Positions 43,767 to 53,570 of a DNA stretch of 64,000 nucleotides are shown here, one piece after another. The stretch is from Frigoribacterium sp. PhB160 (GTDB lineage: Bacteria > Actinomycetota > Actinomycetes > Actinomycetales > Microbacteriaceae): assembly GCF_003751785.1 (NCBI RefSeq), contig NZ_RKIE01000002.1, positions 434,001-498,000 of the forward strand. Direction: 5' to 3'. Made by a program: the position numbers and the translations under genes. The notes below the pieces were generated by a model, which worked only from the letters and a program-made list of their open reading frames with translations, had not been told where the DNA came from and searched no databases. The first letter of the stretch is position 1. Each line of letters begins with the position of its first letter.

Positions 43767-44657
43767 GTGACCCTGCGCCTCTTGGCCGTCCACGCCCATC
43801 CCGACGACGAGTCCAGCAAGGGCTCGGCGACGTACGCCCTCTACCGCTCCCTCGGCGTCGAGGTGCTGGTGGTCAGCTGCACCGGGGGCGAGCAGGGCTC
43901 CGTGCTCAACGAGGCCCTCGAGGCCCGTCACCACGCCGAGCGCGACATCGCCGGCCTGCGCGTGCACGAGATGGCCCGCGCCCGTGAGGCGATGGGCGTC
44001 GACCACCTGTGGCTCGGCTACGCCGACTCCGGCCTGCCCGCCGAGGGCGAGGCCGTCGCCGTCAACGGCTTCGCGACGATCCCGGTCGAGACGAGCGCCG
44101 AGCCGCTCGTGGCCGTCATCCGACGCTTCCGCCCGCAGGTCCTCGTCACGTACGACGAGAACGGCGGCTACCCGCACCCCGACCACATCCGCACCCACGA
44201 GGTGTCGATGGAGGCGTTCCGTGCGGCGGCCGACCCCGCCCGCTACCCGACCGCGGGCGAGCCCTGGCAGATCGACAAGGTCTACTACGACCGCATGTTC
44301 AGCACCGGCCGCATCTCCGCCATGATCGCCTACCTGCGCGTGCACGACCCGGAGTCCGACCTCATCGAGCGGCTCACGGAGATGCTCGAGCGCTTCGGCG
44401 ACCGGCCCGACCTCGTTACGACGCACGTGCCGGCGTCCGACTTCTTCCCGGTGCGCGACGCCGCCCTCCGCGCGCACGCCAGCCAGGTCCCGCTCGACAG
44501 CGCCTTCTTCTTCTGGCCGAACGACCTCCAGGTCGCGGCCTGGCCGACGGAGGACTTCCAGCTGATCGAGTCGCGCGTCACGTCGGAGACGCCCGAGACC
44601 GACCTCTTCGCGGGCGTCGTCGATCCCGACACGGGTCTCGTCGGGGCGCTGCGCTGA
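43767..44657 (+). CDS. mca: Mycothiol S-conjugate amidase
   Basis: A 296-residue zinc hydrolase of the PIG-L/LmbE family that splits mycothiol S-conjugates during detoxification. The zinc motif is LAVHAHPDDESSKGS (about residues 5-20), then VVSCTGGEQGSVLNEAL, VDHLWLGYADSGLP and the second metal region YPHPDHIRTHEVSMEAF. The length and the GGEQGS segment favour Mca over the related deacetylase MshB. GTG with GAGGA upstream. Its presence implies a mycothiol-using cell. A small membrane gene is coupled downstream. Confidence 0.92.
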   Translation: MTLRLLAVHAHPDDESSKGSATYALYRSLGVEVLVVSCTGGEQGSVLNEALEARHHAERDIAGLRVHEMARAREAMGVDHLWLGYADSGLPAEGEAVAVNGFATIPVETSAEPLVAVIRRFRPQVLVTYDENGGYPHPDHIRTHEVSMEAFRAAADPARYPTAGEPWQIDKVYYDRMFSTGRISAMIAYLRVHDPESDLIERLTEMLERFGDRPDLVTTHVPASDFFPVRDAALRAHASQVPLDSAFFFWPNDLQVAAWPTEDFQLIESRVTSETPETDLFAGVVDPDTGLVGALR

Positions 44658-45004
44658 TGGGCCTCGTGACGGGGGCGGTCGTCGAGGCGACCACGCGCCT
44701 CCTCGCCCAGCAGTCCACGCCCGACGCCACGCTGCCGCCCTCGACGGTGCCCGACGTCGACGTCACGCCCGGCGTCTGGGGCTTCGTCGCGATCGCGTTC
44801 GTCGCGATCGCGACCGTGCTGATCATCGTCGACATGACCCGACGCGTGCGCCGGACGCGCTACCGGGGCGAGGTGCGCGAGCGCATCGAGGCCGAGCGCG
44901 CCGAGGCGGCCGAGGCGTCGGCCGGCATCGACGACGAGATGCGGCCCGGCGACGAGAGGCCCGGCGACGACCGGGGCACCCGGGAGCCGGACGCCGACCG
45001 CTGA
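44657..45004 (+). CDS. Small single-pass membrane protein after mca
   Basis: A 115-residue protein: short exported N-terminus (PDATLPPSTVPDVDV), one helix (GVWGFVAIAFVAIATVLIIV, about residues 40-60), then a charged cytoplasmic helix (RYRGEVRERIEAERAEAAE) and an Asp/Arg-rich tail. I recognise no named family, but a small membrane protein follows mca in other actinobacteria. The ATG shares one base with the mca stop. Function unknown. Confidence 0.8.
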   Translation: MGLVTGAVVEATTRLLAQQSTPDATLPPSTVPDVDVTPGVWGFVAIAFVAIATVLIIVDMTRRVRRTRYRGEVRERIEAERAEAAEASAGIDDEMRPGDERPGDDRGTREPDADR

Positions 45005-45029
45005 GCGCTGAGCGTGATGCCGACCGCCG

Positions 45030-45764
45030 CTAGAAGGTGGGCGCGTGGAGGGCCAGCACGAGGATGCCGCTCCAGTGGCAGAGGTACGCCGCGACCGTGC
45101 AGGCGTGGAACAGCTCGTGGAAGCCGAAGCGGCCCGGGGCCGGGTTCGGCCGCTTGATCGCGTAGAAGACGGCCCCGACGACGTAGAGCAGGCCGCCGAC
45201 GAGCACGAGCACCGTCATGGCGACGCTCGCGGCGACGAGGTCGGGCAAGAACCCGAGCGCCCCGACGCCCATCAGCACGTAGAGCGGCACGTAGAGCCAC
45301 CGCGGCGCGTGGATGAAGAAGACGCGGAAGGCGATGCCGAAGGCCGCCGCCGTCCAGACCATCACCAGCAGCAGGGTCGACTTGCCGGGCGGCAGCGCGA
45401 TGGCGGCGATGGGCGTGTAGGTGCCCGCGATGAGCAGGAAGATGTTCGAGTGGTCGAGCCGCTTCAGGAAGATCTTCGCCCCCGGGCTCCACGGGAAGCG
45501 GTGGTACGTGGCCGAGATGCCGAAGAGCAGCAGCGACGTCGTCATGAAGACGGCGCAGGCCCAGGTCGCCCCGACGCCCTGCGCGAGGCTGACGAGCACC
45601 ACGCCCGTGGCGATCGCGACGGGGAACGTGCCGGCGTGGAGCCAGCCGCGCCAGGTGGGCTTGCGCTCGATGTGCGGGTACGACAGGGCGTCCTCGAGGA
45701 GCGGCAGGGACGGCAGGTCGGTCCCGCCGTCGGAGGCCGCGGCGCCGGGCACGGGTGAGCTCAT
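45030..45764 (-). CDS. Hemolysin III / TrhA family membrane protein
   Basis: A 244-residue protein with seven helices, of the TrhA/YqfA (PAQR-like) family; the old name hemolysin III is not a proof of toxicity. Motifs: GWLHAGTFPVAIATGVVL, FGISATYHRFPWS with the conserved His, NIFLLIAGTYTPIAAIAL and RFGFHELFHACTVAAYLCHW near the end, with histidines that may bind a metal. The family is linked to membrane fluidity homeostasis. A TACGCT -10 box lies 6 nt upstream of the ATG. Confidence 0.9.
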   Translation of the reverse strand: MSSPVPGAAASDGGTDLPSLPLLEDALSYPHIERKPTWRGWLHAGTFPVAIATGVVLVSLAQGVGATWACAVFMTTSLLLFGISATYHRFPWSPGAKIFLKRLDHSNIFLLIAGTYTPIAAIALPPGKSTLLLVMVWTAAAFGIAFRVFFIHAPRWLYVPLYVLMGVGALGFLPDLVAASVAMTVLVLVGGLLYVVGAVFYAIKRPNPAPGRFGFHELFHACTVAAYLCHWSGILVLALHAPTF

Positions 45765-45770
45765 GCCCCG

Positions 45771-45776
45771 AGCGTA
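45771..45776 (-). promoter_or_regulatory. -10 box of the hemolysin III-like gene
   Basis: TACGCT on the minus strand ends 6 nt before the ATG at 45764; predicted leaderless start, back to back with that of uppS. Confidence 0.45.
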
Positions 45777-45826
45777 GGGGAGGCGCCGCGCGGCACCGCT
45801 GGGAATCCTCCGCTCGCACGGTGGGC

Positions 45827-45832
45827 TACCGT
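45827..45832 (+). promoter_or_regulatory. -10 box of the isoprenyl transferase gene
   Basis: TACCGT ends 6 nt before the GTG at 45839; predicted leaderless start. Confidence 0.4.
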
Positions 45833-45838
45833 AGGCAC

Positions 45839-46627
45839 GTGAAACCCCGCTGGTCCTCCCCGTTCGCCGGGGGCGTCCTCTACGGTCTCTACCAGCGCCG
45901 CCTGCGGCGCGAGCTCGAGGGCGCCGAGGTGCCCCACCACGTGGCGATGATCGTCGACGGCAACCGGCGCTGGGCGAAGCTGCGCATGCTCGAGACCGCG
46001 GCGCACGGCCACCGGGCCGGGGCCGCCAAGATCAGCGAGTTCCTCACCTGGTGCGACGACATCGGCATCCGCGTCGTCACCCTCTACCTGCTCTCGGCCG
46101 ACAACCTCGGCAACCGCGAGTCGGCCGAGCTCACCGAGCTCTTCGGCATCATCGGCGACGTCGCCGACGAGCTCTCGCGTCAGCGCGACTGGAAGGTGCA
46201 GCACGTCGGGGCGACCGACGACCTGCCCGCGGAGCTCTGCGCCTCGCTCGAGGGGGCCGAGGCGCGCACGCGCGACCACGCCGGGCTGCACGTCAACCTC
46301 GCGGTCGGCTACGGCGGGCGGCGTGAGATCGCGGACGCCATGCGCAGCATCGTCCGCGCCCACGACGCCGCGGGCGGCACGCTCGACGCGCTCGCCGAGG
46401 TCCTGACGCCGGAGCTCATCGCCGAGCACCTCTACACGGGCGGCCAGCCCGACCCCGACCTCGTCATCCGCACGTCCGGCGAGCAGCGGCTCAGCGACTT
46501 CATGCTCTGGCAGAGCGCCCACAGCGAGTTCTACTTCGTGGAGGCGTTCTACCCCGACCTCCGTGAGGTCGACTTCCTCCGGGCGGTCCGCGACTTCGCC
46601 CTCCGGCACCGCCGCTACGGCGGCTGA
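45839..46627 (+). CDS. cis-Prenyltransferase (isoprenyl/undecaprenyl diphosphate synthase family)
   Basis: A 262-residue Z-prenyl diphosphate synthase making polyprenyl carriers for cell-wall sugars. Motifs: VAMIVDGNRRWAKLRM with the catalytic Asp (about residues 37-52), TLYLLSADNLGNRESAEL, HVNLAVGYGGRREI, and RTSGEQRLSDFMLWQSAHSE split as RTSGEQRLSDFML and WQSAHSEFYFVE. By neighbourhood (hemolysin III-like, mca) it matches the short-chain Z-farnesyl diphosphate synthase type of mycobacteria; chain length cannot be read from sequence with certainty. GTG supported by the -10 box 6 nt upstream. Confidence 0.92.
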   Translation: MKPRWSSPFAGGVLYGLYQRRLRRELEGAEVPHHVAMIVDGNRRWAKLRMLETAAHGHRAGAAKISEFLTWCDDIGIRVVTLYLLSADNLGNRESAELTELFGIIGDVADELSRQRDWKVQHVGATDDLPAELCASLEGAEARTRDHAGLHVNLAVGYGGRREIADAMRSIVRAHDAAGGTLDALAEVLTPELIAEHLYTGGQPDPDLVIRTSGEQRLSDFMLWQSAHSEFYFVEAFYPDLREVDFLRAVRDFALRHRRYGG

Positions 46628-46745
46628 CGCCCCCGACGCCCGACCGCCCGCCGCGCGTCCCCGCGTCGCGACGGGGCCCGGCGAGGCCCCGGATCGCCGT
46701 GCCCCGGTACGGTGGACCCCGACCCACCCACCCGAGGAGCCGACC

Positions 46746-47873
46746 GTGACCACCATCGACGAGTTCGCCGCCGGCTTCGCCGACGAGCCCGGCTACTTCG
46801 ACTTCGGCCGCTTCGGCCCGATGGCCACGGCCGTCGCCGACGAGCAGCGCGGGCTCGTCGACCTGCAGGCGCGCTCGCGCTTCGGCTCCGAGGTGGCCCT
46901 CGACGAGCAGGCCGGGCGCGTGCTCAGGGCCGTGTCGTCCCTGACCGGCTTCCCGACCGACCAGGTCGTCTTCCAGCCGAACGCCAGCGCCGGCCTGCAG
47001 CACACGATGTTCGGGCTCACGGGGCAGGTGCTGCTGTCGCCCTTCGAGTACCCGAGCCTCCCGCTCGCGGTGACGCGCGCCTCCTCGGCCCTCCGCGTCG
47101 TCGAGCCACGCTGGATGGAGCCGAGCTGGGGCGCCGTCACGCCCGCGCTGGTGCAGGAGCACCTCACCGACTCGACCGTCGCCGTCGCGGTGAGCGCCGT
47201 CGACTACCGCACGGGGTACCTGGCCGACCTCGAGGGCATCCGCCAGGTGATCGGCGACCGCCTGCTGATCGTCGACGCGATCCAGGGCATGGGCGTCGTC
47301 GACGCGCCCTGGTCGCTGGCCGACGTCGTCGTGGCCGGCGGGCAGAAGTGGCTGCGCGCCGGGTGGGGAACGGGCTTCCTCGCGCTGAGCGAGCGGGCGG
47401 CCGCCGAGCTGATCCCCGTGTTCGGCGGGGTGGCGGGCGCCGACCTGACCCTCGGCGGCCGCTACGACGGGCCCGTGCCGCCGGCGGAGGGCGCGCGGGC
47501 GTTCCAGGTGACGAACCCCGACCCCATCGCGCAGGCCCGCCTGGCGACGGCGATCGAGGGCGTCGTCGAGGTGGGGGTGCCCACGATCGCGGCCGCCGTC
47601 GCCGACCGCGCGGCCCGCGTCATCGACCTCGCCGACGAGTTCGCCGTGCCGGTCGTGTCGTCGCGCGACGAGTCCGAGCGAGCTGGCCTCGTCGTGCTCG
47701 AGCCCGAGCGCCAGCACATGACCACCCTGACCGCGTCGCTCATCAACCACGGGGTGACGGTCACGGTGCGCGACGCGACGGTGCGCGTCAGCACCCACGT
47801 CTCGAACGACGACGACTCGTTCGACATGCTGCGGGCCGCCTTCACCTCGTTCAGCAGCGCCGCCACGTACTGA
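46746..47873 (+). CDS. Class V aminotransferase (PLP-dependent)
   Basis: A 375-residue fold-type I PLP enzyme. VVFQPNASAGLQHTMFGL, VAVSAVDYRTGYLADLEGI, DAIQGMGVVDAPW and the PLP-lysine motif VVAGGQKWLRAGWGTGFL (about residue 200) are typical of class V enzymes such as kynureninase-like, isopenicillin epimerase-like or cysteine desulfurase-like proteins. No Cys in the desulfurase loop is evident, so a desulfurase role is unlikely; the substrate is open. GTG with GAGGAG upstream. Confidence 0.82.
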   Translation: MTTIDEFAAGFADEPGYFDFGRFGPMATAVADEQRGLVDLQARSRFGSEVALDEQAGRVLRAVSSLTGFPTDQVVFQPNASAGLQHTMFGLTGQVLLSPFEYPSLPLAVTRASSALRVVEPRWMEPSWGAVTPALVQEHLTDSTVAVAVSAVDYRTGYLADLEGIRQVIGDRLLIVDAIQGMGVVDAPWSLADVVVAGGQKWLRAGWGTGFLALSERAAAELIPVFGGVAGADLTLGGRYDGPVPPAEGARAFQVTNPDPIAQARLATAIEGVVEVGVPTIAAAVADRAARVIDLADEFAVPVVSSRDESERAGLVVLEPERQHMTTLTASLINHGVTVTVRDATVRVSTHVSNDDDSFDMLRAAFTSFSSAATY

Positions 47874-48000
47874 GCGGGCGGCGGTGCCCGGGGGACGCCC
47901 TCACCGGCCGTGCCCAGGTCTCGACCACGACCTGAGGCCTGTTCACGCGATCGTCACACGACACGGCGCGACACGGGTCGCGGATGTCGGCGGCGCGTCG

Positions 48001-48109
48001 TAGGTTCGCCTCACCGGGCAAGGCGCCCGGTCGAGCCGGCCACGAAAGTTCGCCTCGCAACTGCTCCGCGGCCGTCTCAGCCGAAGGTACCGAGCGTTCA
48101 GGCGCTCGG
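48001..48109 (+). promoter_or_regulatory. Putative promoter and structured leader of phoH
   Basis: TAGGTT (48001-48006) is a possible -10 box. The leader of about 110 nt has two hairpins: CCGGGC-GCCCGG (48014-48030) and CCGAGCG-TTCAGG-CGCTCGG (48090-48109), the latter 14 nt before the GTG and next to the ribosome site GGAG. I cannot match it to a known riboswitch. The rest of the 249-nt gap (47874-48000) shows no gene. Confidence 0.4.
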
Positions 48110-48122
48110 AGATGGAGTGGTC

Positions 48123-49490
48123 GTGACCGCGCTTGACAACCCTCAGACCCAACAGCCCCGCACGACGAGCACGACGGGGCGGGTGGCCGCGTCGTCGGTG
48201 GCCCAGCGCACGTACGTGCTCGACACGTCGGTGCTCCTCTCCGACCCCCAGGCGCTGTTCCGGTTCGCCGAGCACGACGTGGTGCTGCCCGTCGTGGTCG
48301 TCAGCGAGCTCGAGGGCAAGCGGCACGACCCCGAGCTGGGCTACTTCGCCCGTCAGGCCCTGCGCCTCCTCGACGACCTGCGGGTGGAGCACGACCGGCT
48401 CGACTTCCCGGTCGAGGTCGGCCAGGGCGGGTCGTTCCGGGTGGAGCTGAACCACTCGAACATGAGCGTGCTGCCCTCGGGGCTGCAGCTCGGCGACAAC
48501 GACTCGCGGATCCTCGCCGTCGCCTGCAACCTCGCGAACGACGGCCTGGCCGTGACGGTCGTCTCGAAGGACCTGCCGCTGCGCGTCAAGGCCGCGTCGG
48601 TCGGCCTCGCCGCCGAGGAGTACCGGGCCGAGCAGGTCGTCGACAGCGGCTACACCGGCCAGCTCTCGCTCGACGTCTCGAGCGAGCAGATGGCGACCTT
48701 CTACGAGACCGAGAAGATCAGCTCGCGCGCCCTGGGCGACGTGCCGGTCAACACCGGCGTCGTGCTCCACTCCGACCGCGGGTCGGCGCTCGGCCGGGTC
48801 ACGGCCCGGGGCGAGGCCCGCCTGGTGCGCGGCGATCGCGACGTCTTCGGCCTGCACGGTCGCTCGGCGGAGCAGCGGCTCGCCATCGACCTGCTGCTCG
48901 ACCCCGAGGTGGGCATCGTGTCGCTCGGCGGCAGCGCCGGCACGGGCAAGTCGGCCCTCGCCCTGTGCGCCGGCCTCGAGGCGGTGCTCGAGAAGCAGCA
49001 GCACAAGAAGATCATGGTGTTCCGGCCGCTCTACGCGGTGGGCGGCCAAGACCTCGGCTTCCTGCCGGGCGACGCCGGCGAGAAGATGAACCCCTGGGGC
49101 CAGGCCGTCTTCGACACGCTCGGCGCCCTCGTCTCGCAGAACGTGCTCGACGAGGTGGTCGAGCGGGGGCTGCTCGAGGTGCTGCCGCTCACCCACATCC
49201 GCGGCCGTTCGCTGCACGACGCCTTCGTGATCGTCGACGAGGCGCAGTCGCTCGAGCGCAACGTGCTGCTCACCGTGCTCAGCCGCATCGGGCAGAACTC
49301 GCGGGTCGTGCTCACCCACGACGTGGCGCAGCGCGACAACCTGCGCGTCGGGCGCCACGACGGCGTCGCCTCGGTCATCGAGACGCTCAAGGGACACCCG
49401 CTCTTCGGGCACGTCACCCTGACGCGGTCCGAGCGCAGCGCCATCGCAGCCCTCGTGACCCAGCTGCTCGAGACGAACGAGCTGAACTAG
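48123..49490 (+). CDS. PIN-PhoH ATPase (PhoH2 type)
   Basis: A 455-residue two-domain protein. The N-terminal PIN ribonuclease domain has [32 protein letters not shown] and [14 protein letters not shown] with the acidic metal ligands (about residues 32-155). The C-terminal PhoH-type P-loop domain has [19 protein letters not shown] (Walker A, about 262-280), [15 protein letters not shown] and [13 protein letters not shown] (Walker B). The mycobacterial homologue is an RNA helicase/RNase, there paired with a small antitoxin (PhoAT); no convincing antitoxin gene is seen here. GTG with GGAG upstream. Confidence 0.93.
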   Translation: MTALDNPQTQQPRTTSTTGRVAASSVAQRTYVLDTSVLLSDPQALFRFAEHDVVLPVVVVSELEGKRHDPELGYFARQALRLLDDLRVEHDRLDFPVEVGQGGSFRVELNHSNMSVLPSGLQLGDNDSRILAVACNLANDGLAVTVVSKDLPLRVKAASVGLAAEEYRAEQVVDSGYTGQLSLDVSSEQMATFYETEKISSRALGDVPVNTGVVLHSDRGSALGRVTARGEARLVRGDRDVFGLHGRSAEQRLAIDLLLDPEVGIVSLGGSAGTGKSALALCAGLEAVLEKQQHKKIMVFRPLYAVGGQDLGFLPGDAGEKMNPWGQAVFDTLGALVSQNVLDEVVERGLLEVLPLTHIRGRSLHDAFVIVDEAQSLERNVLLTVLSRIGQNSRVVLTHDVAQRDNLRVGRHDGVASVIETLKGHPLFGHVTLTRSERSAIAALVTQLLETNELN

Positions 49491-49559
49491 CGGGGTCGCC
49501 GCGCGTCGACCGCCGGCGAGGCGCCGGCGAGGGGCGCGAGGCGAGCGAGGCGCGAGCGC

Positions 49560-49591
49560 AGGAGGCGCGGGTCAGCCGATCCGCGCCTCCT
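49560..49591 (+). terminator. Hairpin after phoH
   Basis: AGGAGGCGCGG (49560-49570), 10-nt loop, CCGCGCCTCCT (49581-49591). It lies 70 nt after the stop in a GC-rich gap that also holds GCCGGCGAG repeats (about 49513-49531). The arm contains the motif GGAGGCGCG that recurs over the window. Confidence 0.6.
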
Positions 49592-49691
49592 CGCGTCGTC
49601 CCGTCCCTCCCCACGGGCGCCTCGGGGTCCGTCGTCCCCGTCGCGGCGAGCACCTCGGGGCGACGCCCGCGGGGCCGGGCAGGGTCGGACG

Positions 49692-50339
49692 ATGATCCTC
49701 CTCGTCGCATCCGCCCTCGTCGCATCTGCTCTCGCCGTCTCCGCTCACGTCCCCTCCGCCCTGGCCGTCGCCTGCGGCGCCTCGGCCCCCGTCGCCGTGC
49801 TGGCCGGCGTCGCCCTCGTGACGCCCGGGCTCGTGCGCTCCGACCTCCGGCACCGGCGGCTGCCGAACCGGCTCGTCGGACTCGCCGGCGCCGCGGTCGT
49901 GCTCGGGATCGTCCTCCGGGTCGTGCCGCACGCGGCGGGGCGGTCCCCGGGCGCGCTGCCGCCCGGGTCCGCGGCTGCCGTGGTCGCCGTGGCCACGGCG
50001 GCCGCCGTCGCGGTCGTCCTCGCCGCGGGGGGCGGTCTCGGGATGGGCGACGCCAAGCTCGCAGTCGTGCTGACGGCCGCTGCGGCCGTGCTCTCACCCG
50101 GGGCCACGCTGGTGCTCGGCGCCGCGGTCGGCGTCGGAGCCGGCCTCGTCGGCGGGTGGGAGATCCGGCGTCGGGCGGTCGGGGGCGACCGCGGCGTGGT
50201 GGGTGACGGGGAGGGCGGGCAGGCCGTCGGTGCCGACCCCGGCGTCCCGTTCGGCCCCGTGCTCCTCGCGGCGTTCTGGACCGCGGCGGCGGTGACCGCG
50301 GCCGCCGACGTGTTCGCGACGACGTCGGGCGTCCGGTGA
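49692..50339 (+). CDS. A24 family prepilin peptidase
   Basis: A 215-residue membrane aspartyl protease that trims (and may methylate) type IV prepilin-like proteins. Several helices; the two active-site aspartates are in VRSDLRHRRLPNRLVG (about residue 55) and GGLGMGDAKLAVVL (about 118, the GxGDxK motif). No methylation-domain Cys cluster is seen, as in Flp/Tad-type peptidases. No pilin or Tad genes are in the window, so its partners lie elsewhere. The ATG is the first Met of a hydrophobic start (MILLVASALVASAL). Confidence 0.85.
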   Translation: MILLVASALVASALAVSAHVPSALAVACGASAPVAVLAGVALVTPGLVRSDLRHRRLPNRLVGLAGAAVVLGIVLRVVPHAAGRSPGALPPGSAAAVVAVATAAAVAVVLAAGGGLGMGDAKLAVVLTAAAAVLSPGATLVLGAAVGVGAGLVGGWEIRRRAVGGDRGVVGDGEGGQAVGADPGVPFGPVLLAAFWTAAAVTAAADVFATTSGVR

Positions 50340-50455
50340 CGCCACACCGGCCGGGCGGTCAGGACGTCAGGTGGACGACGACGACGCGGGACCCGCCTGC
50401 CGGCCGGTCCCGCGTCGTCCGGGGGGTGGTGCGTCGGCCCGAGGGCCCGTCGAGG

Positions 50456-51850
50456 TCAGCCCGGGTGCGTCATGCTCAGCACGTCGAGCGCCGAGTCGAG
50501 CTGCTCGAGCGTGACCTCGCCCCGTTCGACGAAGCCGAGGTCGACGACCGCCTCGCGGACGGTCAGCTTCTGGGCGACGGCGTGCTTGGCGACCTTGGCG
50601 GCGGCCTCGTAGCCGATGACGCGGTTGAGCGGCGTCACGATGGACGGCGACGACTCGGCGAGGGCGCGGGCGTGCTCGACGTTGGCCTCGAGGCCGTCGA
50701 CGGTCTTGTCGGCCAACGCACGGACGCCGTTCGAGAGGAGGCGGATCGACTCGAGCAGGGCCGTGCCCATGACGGGGATCGCGACGTTGAGCTCGAACGC
50801 GCCCGACGCCCCGGCCCACGCGATGGTCGCGTCGTTGCCGATGACCCGCGCGCCGACCATGAGCACGGCCTCGGGGATCACCGGGTTGACCTTGCCCGGC
50901 ATGATCGACGACCCGGGCTGCAGGTCGGGGATGTGCAGCTCGCCGAGGCCCGTGTTCGGGCCCGAGCCCATCCAGCGGATGTCGTTGTTGATCTTGGTGA
51001 GGCTGACGGCGATGACGCGCAGCGCTCCCGAGGCCTCGACGAGGGCGTCGCGGGCGCCCTGCGCCTCGAAGTGGTCCTCCGCCTCGGTGACCGGCAGGCC
51101 GCTGTCGGCGGCGAGGGCGGCGATGACTCGCTGCGGGAAGCCCACGGGCGTGTTGATGCCGGTGCCCGTGGCCGTGCCGCCGAGCGGCACCTCCGCGACG
51201 CGGGGGAGCGTCGAGCGGACCCGCTCCACGCCGAGGCGGATCTGGCGGGCGTAGCCGCCGAACTCCTGGCCGAGCGTGACGGGCGTGGCGTCCATCAGGT
51301 GGGTGCGACCCGACTTGACGACCTCGGCCCACTCCGTCGACTTGCGCTCCAGCGACTCGGCGAGGTGCTCGAGGGCGGGGATGAGGTCGTGCAGCAGGGC
51401 CCCCGTGACGGCGACGTGCACCGAGGTCGGGAAGACGTCGTTCGACGACTGCGAGGCGTTCACGTGGTCGTTCGGGTGCACGGCCGTGCCGTCGACCGTG
51501 CCGGCCAGGGTCGCGAGCACCTCGTTCATGTTCATGTTCGACGAGGTGCCGCTGCCGGTCTGGTAGACGTCGACCGGGAACTGGTCGTGGTGCTCGCCGC
51601 CGATGACGGCGTCGGCCGCGGCCACGATCGCGTCGGCGAGGGCCGGGGCGACGATGCCCATCTCGCCGTTGACGACGGCGGCCGCGCGCTTGATGCGGGC
51701 GAGGGCGACGATCTGGGCCGGCTCGAGGCCGGCGCCCGAGATCGGGAAGTTCTCGACCGCCCGCTGGGTCTGGGCACGGTAGAGCGCGGACGCGGGGACC
51801 CGCACCTCGCCCATCGTGTCGTGCTCGATGCGGTACTCCGGTGTGGTCAC
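50456..51850 (-). CDS. fumC: Fumarate hydratase class II
   Basis: A 464-residue TCA-cycle enzyme interconverting fumarate and malate. Motifs: [12 protein letters not shown]-like start ([17 protein letters not shown]), [27 protein letters not shown], and the superfamily signature [15 protein letters not shown] at about residues 310-325. Length is normal. GTG at 51850. It is last in the minus-strand run DUF4245, carbonic anhydrase, fumC. Confidence 0.96.
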   Translation of the reverse strand: MTTPEYRIEHDTMGEVRVPASALYRAQTQRAVENFPISGAGLEPAQIVALARIKRAAAVVNGEMGIVAPALADAIVAAADAVIGGEHHDQFPVDVYQTGSGTSSNMNMNEVLATLAGTVDGTAVHPNDHVNASQSSNDVFPTSVHVAVTGALLHDLIPALEHLAESLERKSTEWAEVVKSGRTHLMDATPVTLGQEFGGYARQIRLGVERVRSTLPRVAEVPLGGTATGTGINTPVGFPQRVIAALAADSGLPVTEAEDHFEAQGARDALVEASGALRVIAVSLTKINNDIRWMGSGPNTGLGELHIPDLQPGSSIMPGKVNPVIPEAVLMVGARVIGNDATIAWAGASGAFELNVAIPVMGTALLESIRLLSNGVRALADKTVDGLEANVEHARALAESSPSIVTPLNRVIGYEAAAKVAKHAVAQKLTVREAVVDLGFVERGEVTLEQLDSALDVLSMTHPG

Positions 51851-51953
51851 GACGTCATCGTCCTTCCATGGCCCTCGTGGGGCGCGTTCGTTGCGGTCTC
51901 GCAGGTGGTGTGGTGGTCGCCGGCGTCGGGCCGGACGGGTCAGAGCTGACGGG

Positions 51954-52649
51954 TCAGAGCCTGCCGACGACGACGGACTCGTCGACGCGGCCGTACGCGA
52001 GGGCGTAGTTGGCCCCGACGACCGCCAACCTACCCTCGGCGACGGCGGTGGCGATGAGGGCCGACCGCCCGATGAGGGCCTCGACCGAGGCCTCGATGTG
52101 CAGCTTGCCGACCGAGCGCGGGTCGAGCGTCGCCCCGGGCTCGAGGTCGATCGTGGCCCGGCGCACCGACGGCACGATCATGTCGACGAGGTCGCCGAGG
52201 AAGCGCGACCCGGGAGGCGCGGTCGAGGTCATCGAGTCGATGGCCGTCGCGACCGCCCCGCAGCTGTCGTGGCCGAGCACGACGATCAGCGGCACGTCGA
52301 GCACCGACACGGCGTACTCGAGGGACGCGATCACCGTGTCGCCGACGACCTGGCCGGCGTTGCGGACGACGAAGAGGTCGCCGAGCCCGACGTCGAAGAT
52401 GATCTCGGCGGCCAGTCGCGAGTCGGCGCAGCCGAAGAGGGCCGCGACGGGCGTCTGTCCGCCCGCGAGCAGCGAGCGGCGGTCGGCGTCCTGGTGGGGG
52501 TGCTGCGGGGCGCCGGCGACGAAGCGCTCGTTGCCGTCGCTCATGCGCTGCCAGGCCTCACCGGGCGTCAGGCGGTCGACCGGCGCGGCGGCGACCGGGG
52601 TCGTCGTCACGTCGGGGGCGGTCGTCGGGGCGGCGTCGGGTGCGGACAC
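51954..52649 (-). CDS. Beta-class carbonic anhydrase
   Basis: A 231-residue zinc enzyme interconverting CO2 and bicarbonate. Zinc ligands are visible: Cys and Asp in [13 protein letters not shown] (about residue 72) and His-x-x-Cys in [15 protein letters not shown] (about 125). A low-complexity Thr/Ala/Pro N-terminus of about 25 residues precedes [17 protein letters not shown]. It sits 3 nt after DUF4245 and 103 nt before fumC. Bicarbonate supply for carboxylation near the TCA genes is a reasonable inference. Confidence 0.93.
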   Translation of the reverse strand: MSAPDAAPTTAPDVTTTPVAAAPVDRLTPGEAWQRMSDGNERFVAGAPQHPHQDADRRSLLAGGQTPVAALFGCADSRLAAEIIFDVGLGDLFVVRNAGQVVGDTVIASLEYAVSVLDVPLIVVLGHDSCGAVATAIDSMTSTAPPGSRFLGDLVDMIVPSVRRATIDLEPGATLDPRSVGKLHIEASVEALIGRSALIATAVAEGRLAVVGANYALAYGRVDESVVVGRL

Positions 52650-52652
52650 GGC

Positions 52653-53324
52653 TCAGCTCTCTTCTTCGGCGGCGATCTGCTCGGCCAGGGCCGTGGCGAG
52701 GGTCTCGAACTCGGCGTCGTCGGCCGTGCCGTGCAGCACGTACGAGCTCTCGCCGACGGTCGTGGTGAGCGAGTAGGCGTAGTTGCCCGGGTCGTCGGCG
52801 TCGCGTCGGTCGTACACGCGCCAGTCGAGGCCGGCGATCGTCGTCTCGCCCGTCGAGGGCTGCGCCTCGACGGCGTTGCTGACCCAGGTGTCGTTGGCGT
52901 CGATGCCCTGCTGGATCGCGATGTACTGCTCGGCCGGGGTGATGAGCCCCACGTCCCAGGTCGAGACGCCGTCGGCAGCGCCGGTGTCGATCTCGGCCCG
53001 GTTGGAGGTCCAGCCGCCGGGCAGCTCGGGCGCGGCCAGGGGCACCGACACGCTGGCCTCGGCGTTCTGCGCGACCGCCCGGTAGTCGATCTCTTGCCGG
53101 TTGACGGTGCCGTCGGGACGCACCACCACCAGCACGAGGAAGAGGACGACCGCGAGCGACGCCACGATCGAGAGCGTCAGGTTCACCGCGGTCTGGTTGG
53201 CGTAGTGCTTGCGGGTGTTCTCGGCCTTGCGCCGTGCGGTCTCGTCGGGCGTCTCGGGTCGACCGAGCTCGGCGACGACGCGCGGCGGCTTCGACGGCCG
53301 GGGAGGAGGGGCCTGCTCGGTCAT
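52653..53324 (-). CDS. DUF4245 membrane-anchored protein
   Basis: A 223-residue protein of the actinobacterial DUF4245 family, function unknown. A Pro-rich cytoplasmic N-terminus ([16 protein letters not shown]) leads to one helix ([19 protein letters not shown], about residues 50-70), then an exported domain with [36 protein letters not shown] and [14 protein letters not shown]. The ATG at 53324 overlaps the xseB stop (4 nt), so it is part of the xseA-xseB-DUF4245 operon, the order also seen in other actinobacteria. Confidence 0.88.
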   Translation of the reverse strand: MTEQAPPPRPSKPPRVVAELGRPETPDETARRKAENTRKHYANQTAVNLTLSIVASLAVVLFLVLVVVRPDGTVNRQEIDYRAVAQNAEASVSVPLAAPELPGGWTSNRAEIDTGAADGVSTWDVGLITPAEQYIAIQQGIDANDTWVSNAVEAQPSTGETTIAGLDWRVYDRRDADDPGNYAYSLTTTVGESSYVLHGTADDAEFETLATALAEQIAAEEES

Positions 53325-53560
53325 TCGGCGGGCACCTGCCGTCGGGCGGCCTCGAGGCGCTCGCGGGCGCCCATGAGCCACTCCTCGCAGCGTCGGGCCA
53401 GGGCCTCGCCCCTCTCCCACAGGGCGAGGGACCGCTCGAGGGTGGAGGCGCCCTGCTCGAGCTCGGAGACGACCTGCACGAGCTCGTCGCGTGCCTGCTC
53501 GTAGCTGAGCGCGGAGACGTCGGCGGGCGTCGAGCCGGTGTCGGGAGAGGTCTTGTCCAC
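53321..53560 (-). CDS. xseB: Exodeoxyribonuclease VII small subunit
   Basis: A 79-residue helical protein that binds Xse[21 protein letters not shown] and [21 protein letters not shown] (split) are the standard XseB helices. GTG start, 10 nt after the xseA stop; its own end overlaps DUF4245. Confidence 0.93.
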   Translation of the reverse strand: MDKTSPDTGSTPADVSALSYEQARDELVQVVSELEQGASTLERSLALWERGEALARRCEEWLMGARERLEAARRQVPAE

Positions 53561-53570
53561 GGGTTCGATC

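Noticed and set aside
45030-45764. Hemolysin toxin
   Set aside because: The family name is historical; sequence and neighbours fit the TrhA/YqfA-like membrane homeostasis family.
47884-48003. Short ORF upstream of phoH as a PhoAT-like antitoxin
   Set aside because: About 38 codons, Arg/Pro-rich, no ribosome site and no likeness to known antitoxins; it is better explained as untranslated leader.
47990-48122. c-di-AMP (ydaO) or other known riboswitch before phoH
   Set aside because: I could not place the conserved blocks of any class; only two simple hairpins are clear.
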